28,368 nucleotides of DNA. Source: Chara braunii. Its lineage: Eukaryota > Streptophyta > Charophyceae > Charales > Characeae. The DNA is taken from positions 1,943,928-1,972,295 of the forward strand of contig BFEA01000222.1 of the NCBI GenBank assembly GCA_003427395.1, given 5' to 3'. This document shows, one piece after another, positions 10,629 through 19,574 of this stretch; position 1 is the first letter of the stretch; the number at the start of each line of letters is the position of its first letter. Made by a program: the position numbers and the translations under genes. The notes below the pieces were generated by a model. The model made no database searches, had not been told where the DNA came from, and worked only from the letters and a program-made list of their open reading frames with translations.

Positions 10629-10868
10629 NNNNNNNNNNNNNNNNNNNNNNNNNNNNNNNNNNNNNNNNNNNNNNNNNNNNNNNNNNNNNNNNNNNNNNNN
10701 NNNNNNNNNNNNNNNNNNNNNNNNNNNNNNNNNNNNNNNNNNNNNNNNNNNNNNNNNNNNNNNNNNNNNNNNNNNNNNNNNNNNNNNNNNNNNNNNNNNN
10801 NNNNNNNNNNNNNNNNNNNNNNNNNNNNNNNNNNNNNNNNNNNNNNNNNNNNNNNNNNNNNNNNNNNN
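10629..10868. other. Assembly gap, 240 N
   Basis: An unbroken run of N. A single N also occurs at 10362 nearby. All open frames crossing this interval are artefacts of N being translated as X. Confidence 0.99.
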
Positions 10869-11474
10869 CTGCCCCCCGCCGACACCTGAGACCCCCTCCA
10901 CCGGGGCCCGCGAACTCGAAGACACGAACGCGAGGGGCCCGGAACAAGGGCCAGTTTTCCAATGACGTCCGGGAAGGGCCAGCCCGTAGGGACGTTTTTG
11001 TCACATTTCGACGCACCAGCCGCGAGTCGACGCGCGGACCCTGCACGGAAATCCGAAATGGAAGGCCCGAGGGGCCCTCGTGTCCCGCGCGTCTACAAAT
11101 ACGAGCGGCGCCCTGGGCATTGACGATGCGTTTTGCGTTTTTTGCTGGGGAGATGCTGCCCGACGGAAGCCACGCACCGCCACTGTCGTCAACAGCTGGC
11201 GCGCCATAGCTGGCACAACCATTCTTCACCGCGCACGTTTCGTGGCACCGACGCACCCCACATGCCTTCCCATGCCCCTCCGCCTACCAAGTCGCTGTCC
11301 ACGTCATATTCGACGTTGCTCCCGATCTCCTTTCTCGGAAGGTGCGACCGCCACCCCACGCAGCACCCCAGTAAACACGAAGTGCACGCCCAAAGGTGGA
11401 CAGAGTGCCGTTACGACAAACGTCGGGGTTCGCGCTCATCTTCACTCGGCAGTTCCACACGGTGAGTGCGCACG
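10869..11474. other. GC-rich gene-free stretch, nothing recognised
   Basis: Short frames on both strands, no domain and no clear repeat structure. It directly follows the assembly gap, so its context is incomplete. Confidence 0.4.
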
Positions 11475-11935
11475 CAGTAGGGATGTATGTTTGCATGTGC
11501 GCGTGTGCGGGGGAGGTTTTTTGTGACGATATGCTCGCGCAGATCGAAAGATTTCGTGGCTGCATGTGTGCGGGTGGGCGTGTGTCTGTGTGTGTGTTTG
11601 TGTGCGATTGTGTGTTTGTGCATGCATCATTGTGTGTGTGTGTGTGTTCGAGTGCATGTTCCTTTGTGTTTGTGTTTGTATTCAAGTGTGTGCCACACGC
11701 GCGAGGCAAGATCGTGCGCGCGTCTGTACCTGAGGGGCGTGTATGTGCGGGCGCCGTGTGTCGGCGTGTGTGTGTGTGTGTGTGTGCGTGTGTGTGCCTG
11801 TTTGTGCATATGTGTTCGCGTGCGTATGTGTTCGCGCGCGTTTTCCGCGGGGAGATGCGCGCGAACGTGCGCGGTCAGGGACGAACGTCATGGTTCGCCC
11901 TTCGATTCCGCTTGTGTGTGGATGTGTGAGGATGT
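11475..11935. repeat. GT-rich imperfect microsatellite
   Basis: Long runs of TG/GTGT with interspersed GCGCG and TTTGTG, densest at 11580-11660 and 11765-11830. The reverse strand reads as ACAC and gives His/Thr frames, the forward strand Cys/Val frames. Alternating purine-pyrimidine tracts of this kind can form Z-DNA. No gene is supported. Confidence 0.85.
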
Positions 11936-12014
11936 GTGAGGAGAGTATCAACAAACGATTGCGCTCGTGCTGTACTCAAGTGGCGAAGCACGAAAGCTCG
12001 GATCGAACACGCGG

Positions 12015-12530
12015 CGGCCAATAACGAAACATAACTTCATCGTGAGCACTTGCCATACCCGATTGGTTTTGTGTGCTGTCCCAATGTCATGTCCGCCGAT
12101 CTGCCCAATGGATGATCAATCGAAACACGCGGTGGCAATGTCGACACAGCGAACGCATCCATCGACCAATCGCGAAACACGATGAGATCACTCGCTATCG
12201 GATGATTGGTCGTGTCTGCCGTGTCGACCTTACCACCGCGTGTGTGTTGTTCTTTCTGTCGTGTGTGTTCAGATCACTCGTGATCTGATGGTCGATCAGA
12301 TCCATGACAATATGTACACCACACACGTGATGAACCGACCCATCACGAAACGCAAGCCGACCACTTGCGATCGGGTGATAGATGTTGTTTGCTTCCCCAA
12401 CAACAGGGCCGCTGATCTGCCCGACTGATGATTAACCAATGCACGAGGCGATAACGCATCCAACCGACCAATCGCGAAACGACAGAAGATTACTTGCGAT
12501 CGGATGATTGATCGTGTGTGCTGCACCGAA
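12015..12530. repeat. Degenerate tandem repeat of about 150 bases, four units
   Basis: The word ACCAATCGCGAAAC (or CCAATAACGAAAC, CCCATCACGAAAC) recurs at about 12015, 12166, 12335 and 12470. Each copy is followed at about 20-40 bases by CACTTGC or TCACTCGC-type words and GATCGGATGATTGATCGTGT (12189, 12363, 12492). A further word, CGATCTGCCCAATGGATGAT at 12097, recurs as TGATCTGCCCGACTGATGAT at 12412. No coding is supported. Confidence 0.65.
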
Positions 12531-13062
12531 GATCAACCTGCCGGCGAGAAACCTGTTTATTTACCCACCTGACAGTCCTCGACCGAACCGTCGATCGGTC
12601 AGGAAATCTGCCAGGATCAATTGATTGGTCGACAGCTCGGTTGGCGATTACTCAGCTGGTTGATCAACCACCACACCAACCGCCAACCGAGCAGCCGATC
12701 AACCAATCGACTGTTCTGTGCTTATTGATCGTGGAGAACGATCGCGGAGAATCCTCAAGGCAAATGATCATGTGCACGATCGAAACTGGCGAATGAAACG
12801 CACAACCGATCGAAAAAACGACGATCCCGATCTTCGAACGAATAAAAAACACTTCGTCACAATCTTGTTGCACATCGAACCTCGTATAACATCGAACCAT
12901 GCTGCCCACGGAACCTGGCTCCATATCAAACCTCGGCAGGCGTCGAACCTGTCGTCGAACGGCGAACGTTGAGCACCCACCACGCCACGCGTCGCTGGCA
13001 CTGTTCTCGTGATTGGAACGTGGCCGTTCCAACCGAAATGATCGCGCAATCAAACACCGAAA
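12531..13062. other. Gene-free, GATC-rich stretch with short repeated words
   Basis: GATC and GGTTGATCAACC-like words cluster at 12570-12740. ATCGAACC-type words recur at about 12875, 12891, 12938 and 12950. There is no gene signal. The sequence leads directly into the 172-base array. Confidence 0.45.
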
Positions 13063-13600
13063 GAAGTTGGGATCCCGGCGAGCTTGTGCAGCTGTTCGAA
13101 CATGCTTCTCAACCCCGGTGCGCAACCACAGCCAGGGACGTGGAAAATTAGAAGTCCGTCGGGATCCGAACTTCAAGAAATTGTTGGACGGCGAGTTTGG
13201 TAGACACGTGTGCATCTCCCACGCAATTTCGCGAAGTTCGGATCCCGGCTAACTTCATGCAGCAGTTCGAGCACGCTTCGCAACCCCGGTCCCCAACCAC
13301 AGCCTGTGACGTGTAAAAATTGGAAGTCCGTCGGGATCCGAACTTGAAGAGATTGTTGGACGGCGAGTTCGGCAGACAGGTGTATGTCTCCCACGCAGTT
13401 TCGCCAAGTCCGGATCCCGGCGAACTTCATGCAGCTGCTCGAACACGCTTCGCAACCCCGGTCCGCAACCACAGCCTGGGACGTGGAAAAATATGAAGTC
13501 CACCGGGATCCGAACTTCAAGAAATTGTAGGACGGCGAGTTTGGCAGACAGGTGTGTATCTCCCACGTAATTTGGACAAGTTCGGATCCCGGCCAACTAC
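13063..13600. repeat. Tandem array, 172-base unit, about three copies
   Basis: The GGATCC-centred motif occurs alternately in both orientations. Forward copies start at 13063, 13233, 13405 and 13577, and reverse copies at 13151, 13323 and 13495. Reverse copies are exactly 172 apart, forward copies 170-172 apart, and each forward-to-reverse step is 88-90. Intervening words such as CGCAACCCCGGT and GTATCTCCCACG recur at the same period. The unit length is close to one nucleosome repeat. Frames of 113-183 residues arise from the repeat and encode no known family. Confidence 0.9.
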
Positions 13601-14640
13601 AGGTTCCTGCTGGCCTGCGGATCCAAACCTCGCTCGCACTATTCCTTGCACACTCGTCGAGTTAGGACCTCGGCGAACCTCAGATCCGTGATACTGCGAA
13701 GTCCGTCGGGATCCGGACTTCTACTGCACGGTTCCTCGCACAGACGTCAAGTTCGCACCCCGGCGACTTCGCTTGTCTCAATGTGCGGGTTCAGAACGCG
13801 GGTTTCTAGCTCCCGGGGTTTGGCACAACTTTGTATTTGAAAAAAAACACAACTTTGTATTTGAAAAAATGTGTAGCCCGCCGATTGATTCTCTCCCACG
13901 CGCTCTCGAGAAGTTCGAATCCCGGCGAACACCCTCCCGTGGATCCGGACCTCGCGTGGTAAGTTCGGACCCCGACGAACTTCGCGTCGCGCATGGTGTG
14001 GGTACTTACTGTGTCCTTTCTCGCGAACGGGTGTTTGCCACAACTTTTGTTTCGCAAAAATGCGAAGTCCGTCGGGATCCGTACTTCTCGTGCAAAGGTT
14101 CCTCGTCCCATCGTCGGGTTCGCCTGCTGGGTTGTGGATCCGAACCTGCTGTCTTCCTTTCGCAATGCATGTGGCAGGAGATGTTCCTTTCACAAGTTCG
14201 GATCCCGGCGAAATTGCCAAGTTCGGATCCCGGCGAATTTGATTTGTCTTCCTTTCGCAATGCATGTGGCAGGAGATGTTCCTGTTGGGCCGTGGATCAG
14301 AACCTGCCGTGCACGGTTCCTCAGACAATCGTAAATTTCGTATCACGGCGGACTACGGATTCTATAAAATGCAAAGTCCGCTGAGATCCGAACTTCCCGT
14401 GCACGGTTCGCCAGAAAACCGTCGACTTCGGACCCCAGCGTGCTTCACCTTTCGGGTGGTGCGGGTTCTGACTGTGGACTTCCTGGCGACCGGTGGATTG
14501 CCACAACTTTTTATTCGTGCGAAATTGAAGTCCGCCTGGATCCGAACTTCTTGGCAGTTTTGGACGTCGGGTTTGGGAGACAGCTTCGTCTTTTTCGCGC
14601 AGTCTCGCCAAGTTCGGATCCAGGCGAACATGTCGCAGGG
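13601..14640. repeat. Degraded array rich in the 24-base motif
   Basis: About sixteen motif copies or near-copies occur here. Reverse copies are at 13698, 14064, 14373 and 14527. Forward copies are at 13659, 13748, 13909, 13960, 14193, 14219, 14332, 14424 and 14609. Reverse copies at 13698 and 14373 are followed by a forward copy 50-51 bases later. CACAACTTTNTATT-like words precede reverse copies at 13819, 14037 and 14503. A 36-base segment starting CTTCCTTTCGCAATGCATGT is directly repeated at about 14152 and 14248. No gene is supported. Confidence 0.75.
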
Positions 14641-14966
14641 CGTGTTTGCGGCCGGCTCGCGGGCCGGTAGATGTGAACACCGATGAAGCCGGCCACCCGA
14701 AATCGGATCTTGGGGCATACACTGTGTCTAATGCCATGGGTCGCACATCGCAAGACATGACGCGTTTACGAGTGTCTCCGTGCCCGTGTGTGTCGTCGGG
14801 CATGTGCGCGTGGTGTGCAGGTTGCGTGATGGAGGGGACCTTCTCGACACTACACATCTTCGAGTCGATCTTCTCGAGACCACAGGCCATGAGTGCCGAG
14901 ACGCACATTCGCTTAGCAGAACCTTTTCGTCCTTGTGCGAAATCCGTGCGGCATTTCAACGGTGTG

Positions 14967-15832
14967 ATGACGATCCACGAAGCGACCGCAGAGGACTTCG
15001 ACGAGGACCCATGCATGACCGTCGTTCCGTGCAGGGACGCGCATCTTGACGACTGGGGCGAGGGCAATTGGGCCAGTATGGAGAGTCACTGCCCTTGGGC
15101 GAGCACAAGTTCGCGAATATGTTGGAGTTCGGGGACCTCATCCCACTGCCTGACGCCGTCCTCGGACATAAATTCCTGAACCATATGCGGAAAGCACTAA
15201 GGTGCATTAGCCGCTATTTCAGTCGCCTCGAGTGCCACAAGGTCAGATCGTCGCCACGAACTTGGGGTGGCTCGCGGAAACAAGAGTTGGTGGACTGCGC
15301 TCGTCGTTGCTCGTTCCTGGACCAGTACCCACTCCGTTGCCCCGGGATTTCTCCACGAGCTGTGTCGTACTGCTGTGTGCGGTTGACTGTGTCCGGATCT
15401 GATTTCGCCAGAGTTCTGTGTGTCGCTTCTTCGAACAAGAGCAGGAAACTCGTCGACGCAGTTGTGTTCGTGTCGCGCAATGAGGTTGTGATTGAAGGGT
15501 CCAAATTCGTGCCGATGCGTGGGCCTGAATGTGTGGATGGGTGGCCAGATTTGGTGATAGCAGGTCAGGTTCGAAACTATTCGTTGTTTCGTGAGGTTGA
15601 GGAGAAAGCGGCTGACATACGGGACTGCATAGGAAACTCCTTGGCACGACCGGGGGTGTTTGTTAGGATGAAATACATGTCCGTTTTTTCGGAGATTGCA
15701 TCGGTCGACGAACTGCAGACCCGCGTCTACGGATCGTCACTGAATGCTTTGTTTGGCTTCGGTTCACGACGTCGTCCCGGAGGATCCGCAAATGTCGCCG
15801 CATCCGAACCGGTCTTTAGTCCTTATGTTTGA
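14967..15832 (+). pseudogene. Frameshifted second copy of the 605-1507 family
   Basis: Homology to the minus-strand gene starts at EDPCMTVVP (about 14998) and continues to the C-terminus (FGSRRRPGG). The first part reads in the frame of the ATG at 14967, up to CPW at 15090-15098. The remainder, from GEHKFANM at 15098 to the stop at 15830-15832, reads in another frame. The two frames overlap by one base in a GGG run (15097-15099), which is what a single missing G would produce. Otherwise the frame is clean for about 730 bases, so the lesion is recent or an assembly error. The C-terminus is about 17 residues longer than in the other copy. It lies about 1 kb upstream of the ParB-like locus on the same strand. 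Function is unknown. Confidence 0.75.
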
Positions 15833-15835
15833 GGG

Positions 15836-16830
15836 AAAAGAATGACGAGGGACGAGATGCGGTTGTGCTGCCTAACATGTCAGATTTGTAGGACTGCAGA
15901 GAAGTGTGAGACTCTGCGGTTGTTGGTACACGCTACACCGCGCGCTTGTCGTGCAAATCCCTGGTCGTCGTTCGGTTCAATGACATGACGAAAGTCATGT
16001 TGGACGTCCGTTTCTGACGCCGTCTCCTGCCATGTCGTGCCCCGGCGAAGTTCGGATCTCGGCGAACTTCGCGTTCTGGCCTCTCCGTTAATTTGTCTCT
16101 GATGTCATTGGCGTCGGGCGGGCCGCGGGAAAGACCCATCAGCGCGGAAGGATCTACCCGTAATCGGTTTTCGCCCGTCCACCATCAACATGTGCCAAAC
16201 AGTTAGTCACTGTCGTAGCGAGATGCCAAAAACACTCTTAGAGATCCCCGTCGCAAGGTCGCGCGAGCTTCGCGTTTCTTGAAACCCGTTGGAGATCCCG
16301 GTTGGCGGGCCCTCTTGTTGGAAATCCCGTCTGCACCGTGCTAGGACACCTTGCTAGGACCCCTACTTTCTGTCTGTCTCTCTCACAGCCTCCTGAAGTT
16401 CGGATCCCGACGAACTTCCTGTGACGCCTGTGTATTGAACGGGCGCTGGGCTTGATTATCCCCCGTGGATTGCGACACGAGTCAAACCCTGATCCACAAC
16501 TGCTCCTCCAGGGACTCATACAATGTTGCCGCGGCTGCTCGTTCGAACTTGGCTTCATCCAATGCCAAGCTGCGCATATCAGAAGAAGTTCGGATTTCGG
16601 CGAACTTGTCCTTCTCAAGCGGCCTTTTGTGTTAGTGCGGCCTTTCCAGGTCGTGGTTCATTCCAATCTGTGTTTGCCTGATGCCGTCTCTGCCTGTCGC
16701 ATTTTCCTGAAGTTCGGATCCCGGCGAACTTCACGTTTCGGTGGGTGCGTTGGTTTGGCTTCGGACAGGCACTTTTAGTACGGATCTCGGCGAACTTTGC
16801 GTCCTGAACTGTCCGGGTTCCTATTTCTAA
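15836..16830. repeat. Gene-free stretch with same-orientation copies of the 24-base motif
   Basis: Forward copies start at 16047, 16395, 16585, 16709 and 16774. The copy at 16709-16732 matches the consensus exactly: arm GAAGTTCG, core GATCCCGG, arm CGAACTTC. That at 16047 differs by one core base (GATCTCGG), and that at 16395 changes one base near the right arm. Frames on the minus strand across this stretch are generated by the motif and carry no domain. Confidence 0.75.
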
Positions 16831-16981
16831 ACGGAGGACACTACCCCGTCCAACGCGGGCTTTGTGCGTCACCACCCGTCCATTCCCGATCGGGTGGACG
16901 TCCGTGTTCCGGAAAAAACCGACGTGGTTGTCGCCCGATTGCATGAAGCGTGTGCCCTTGTAAAGAATGATCTCGTTGCAG

Positions 16982-17167
16982 GTAAGAGGTCATTGCTGGT
17001 CTTCGCGTTAGAAGTTCGAGGGATCCGAACTTCGAGGTCCTCAGATAGCGTCATGTGACCGACGTGTTGAGGGCAAGGTGTGCCTCCTATGTTTTTCGCC
17101 TGCGTTGTGCTTTGACCGCGATTTGAAGCTCGCTGGTGTTTTATTTGTTTTTCGTTGTCGTCCGCAG
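16982..17167 (+). other. Predicted 186-base phase-1 intron in the ParB-like locus
   Basis: The donor reads CAG then GTAAGA. The acceptor follows a T-rich tract and ends CCGCAG. Removing the intron joins a frame ending ...ALVKNDLVA to one starting with Asp-Asn-Met-Ser-Leu-Ser without a stop. A reverse-orientation copy of the 24-base motif, with a seven-base core, lies inside it at 17011-17033, arms intact. Confidence 0.65.
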
Positions 17168-17927
17168 ACAATATGTCTTTGTCCAGGGGTGAAGGGGAGC
17201 CTGCAGCGACCTCCGGGATGGGATCTGGGAAAGATTCTACAAAACGGTCGTCTACGACCTCGAGGACGTGGTTCGACCACGCTAGGTCGAAATGGTTCGT
17301 CGACTGGTGCTCTGCTGATGCTACAAACCAAGTCCAACAGCCGTGTGGTCCTGTGATCTTCGTCGAAGCCAACAAGCGCCGCAGGGTTCTGGGGGCTGTC
17401 TTGCGGTGGGAGAATGTGAAAGGCAGTCGTCGACGGTTTTACATGAAAAATGTGTAGGTTTGAAGGGGAACGTCGTCGCCGGTGCCAAGGGGGCAGTTCT
17501 CGACATGTGTCTGTTCGAGGGGTTCGGAGCGGGTGCCGCGAACACCCCGTTCTACAACGACCTCCGGCGGCAGGGCGGGTTTGTTTTGGGTCGAGAGTTC
17601 TTCGAGCTGTTGGAGGACAAGGGCATCGCCCTCGACGTCCCTTGCGAAGTCGGTCCCGACCTGGAACTGTCAATGCCTTTGCAGCCGTGCGGCGGTTGTG
17701 AGTCGAGCGGGGCAGCGGGGGAGGGGGGGGATCTGGGTTCCGAGGTGGCTACACATGTGCAGCGGGAGGATGCCAGAGGTCAGTTTGACGACAGCGAAGA
17801 TGAGGCGACACCGCGTCCGCCGTTTTCGCCGTCGAGGGAAAGAGACAGGTCCGTGCTATCTATACCTGGGGTCCGGCAACAGACCGCAGCGGATCCCGGA
17901 GAAGAGGGAGTCCTGTGAGGGTATGAC

Positions 17928-19559
17928 TTGGAGCCCGCCGAGGGCCATGGCGCGGAAGGCGAGGCCGTGGGCGGGGAGGGAGCGCAGGGCACTCCCCAAA
18001 AAAGGAGGGGAGAATGTCAAGAAGAGTTGGTGGGCTCTTCGAAGAAACAGAAGACCAAGACCCCGAGGACTGCGGGAGAGAAACAGAAGGGGAGGGGGGT
18101 GGAAAAGGTCCACGCGGGTAGCAAACGTCCAGCTTCGAAATATAAACAGCCTGAGTCAGGACCTTCTTCACCACGGCCTGCCATCGACGTGGACGTCGGG
18201 TACTTCCTGGAGTACAAAGACGACGTCGGGACAAGGCGGGAGTTTGAGATCAGCCCGGCTCAGATCGTTAACATAAGGGAGTGGGAGGATCTTTACAACC
18301 AGCGATCGCTAGATCCCGTGTTCGTGGAAACGATAAGGGAAGCAATGCGGTCTGCGTTCGAAAATAAAGAACAGACGTACGAGTTGCCGGTCTTCAAGCT
18401 CGCACCACTGGGGATTCAAAAACCAACTCCTGGGATGAAGGCACAACGTCTGAAGCCAGAGGAGTGGAAGGATGAGCTGGAGGGAGAATACTACTACTAC
18501 GCGGTATGCGGGCAGCACAACGCGGCTGCAGCCAGGTCGCTGCTCGGCAGCGAGGTGGCCAAGAAGTACAATTTCGAGCGGTGGCCGGCACGGATGGTGT
18601 ACTTTTCCGACGATGACTTTGAAGGGTATTTTCTTGTTAGTTCACAGGACAACAAGAAGGATCTGAAGGCGCCTGCCAGACAGTTGAAACTTTCTATGAA
18701 AGACATTCGATGGCAGTGGAAGCATGACGGCTGCCCGAGAGCTGTGATGGGGAACCCTAGCGGGAAACAAGATCAGGTCCGGGTTTGGCGTAAGTTTTGT
18801 ACAACGGCGCTCTATAAGGCGCCTCAAAACAGCTTGTGGCTTCTCGCGGATCAAAAGGAAGAGGAGGCCATTAAGAAGCAAAATGCTGCCTTGCGTTCTT
18901 ACTTACCTCTGGTGATGGCCGGGGAAAATGTCTGGAAACTGGCCGTGGAATTTTTTGAAAAATGGGAGACGGGCAGATTGATGAGCCACGATGGGGCGAA
19001 GTGGACTGTCAAAAAGAAGAAGGTCAAAAGCGTAAAGCCTGGGGTCGCCTACATCCACAACGATAAATTGGGCAGAACGGAGGTGGTGTACAACGTCCCC
19101 GTGGACCCGCCGAATAAAAAGGGCAAAAAGGAGAAAGAGGAGGGCGATTGGTTCATGCAAGTGCCAGACCCGGACGCACATTGTTGGAAAGCAATGGAAT
19201 CACTCACGGACAATGAAAAGTGTCGCGTTCTGAAAAAGGTGCTTGCTTGCGAGGTCGTTTGGGTCCAGGCCGGCTCCCCGTCGTTGGCGAAGTTGGGAAA
19301 GCTCAGCGTGCAGGACATGGTTCAGCTGGTGAAGTGCGACCGCGTGCTGGTCTGGTTGTGGAATTACTACCAATTCAANCACGAGAAGAGGNNGNACNCG
19401 GACTGGATCCTAAGGTACCCTTTCCTGAAATCGAGGTCTGCCGTGTTCAAGAAGTTTGAAGGTCAGGGATTGGATGACGAGTTGTGGGATAACAGCAGGA
19501 AACATGTTTCCGACTCGGCGTTGTTCAAGGACTGCCCGCCGTACATGGGTTGCGACTAG
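17928..19559 (+). CDS. ParB-like domain protein fragment (second piece of the broken gene)
   Basis: An open frame of 543 codons between the in-frame TGA at 17916 and TAG at 19557; its first codon is TTG, so it has no convincing start of its own. Residues 1-85 are acidic then strongly basic (KKQKTKTPRTAGEKQKGRG), possibly a nuclear localisation signal. Residues 103-270 look ParB/Srx-like: EFEISPAQIVNIREWEDLY, a variable stretch, then YYYAVCGQHNAAAARSLLGS (188-207). The latter matches the ParB G-x-H-R-x-x-A box except that the usual Arg is Asn. In ParB this box handles nucleotide; loss of Arg would weaken that. The following 270 residues are alpha-helical in character, with an insertion of Lys-rich sequence, and have no known domain. 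In bacteria and phages, ParB domains are often fused to DNA methyltransferases, which fits what follows in the same frame. Confidence 0.6.
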   Translation: MEPAEGHGAEGEAVGGEGAQGTPQKRRGECQEELVGSSKKQKTKTPRTAGEKQKGRGVEKVHAGSKRPASKYKQPESGPSSPRPAIDVDVGYFLEYKDDVGTRREFEISPAQIVNIREWEDLYNQRSLDPVFVETIREAMRSAFENKEQTYELPVFKLAPLGIQKPTPGMKAQRLKPEEWKDELEGEYYYYAVCGQHNAAAARSLLGSEVAKKYNFERWPARMVYFSDDDFEGYFLVSSQDNKKDLKAPARQLKLSMKDIRWQWKHDGCPRAVMGNPSGKQDQVRVWRKFCTTALYKAPQNSLWLLADQKEEEAIKKQNAALRSYLPLVMAGENVWKLAVEFFEKWETGRLMSHDGAKWTVKKKKVKSVKPGVAYIHNDKLGRTEVVYNVPVDPPNKKGKKEKEEGDWFMQVPDPDAHCWKAMESLTDNEKCRVLKKVLACEVVWVQAGSPSLAKLGKLSVQDMVQLVKCDRVLVWLWNYYQFXHEKRXXXDWILRYPFLKSRSAVFKKFEGQGLDDELWDNSRKHVSDSALFKDCPPYMGCD

Positions 19560-19574
19560 GACAACTCGATTGAG

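Noticed and set aside
10155-11256. Frames of 125-265 residues crossing the gap
   Set aside because: Length is due to N translated as X.
11396-11939. Cys/Val-rich frames of 150-177 residues
   Set aside because: Generated by the GT microsatellite; the opposite strand gives His/Thr frames of similar length.
13063-14640. A CRISPR-like array of regularly spaced palindromic repeats
   Set aside because: Repeats alternate in orientation, spacers are themselves repeated, and the context is eukaryotic without cas genes.
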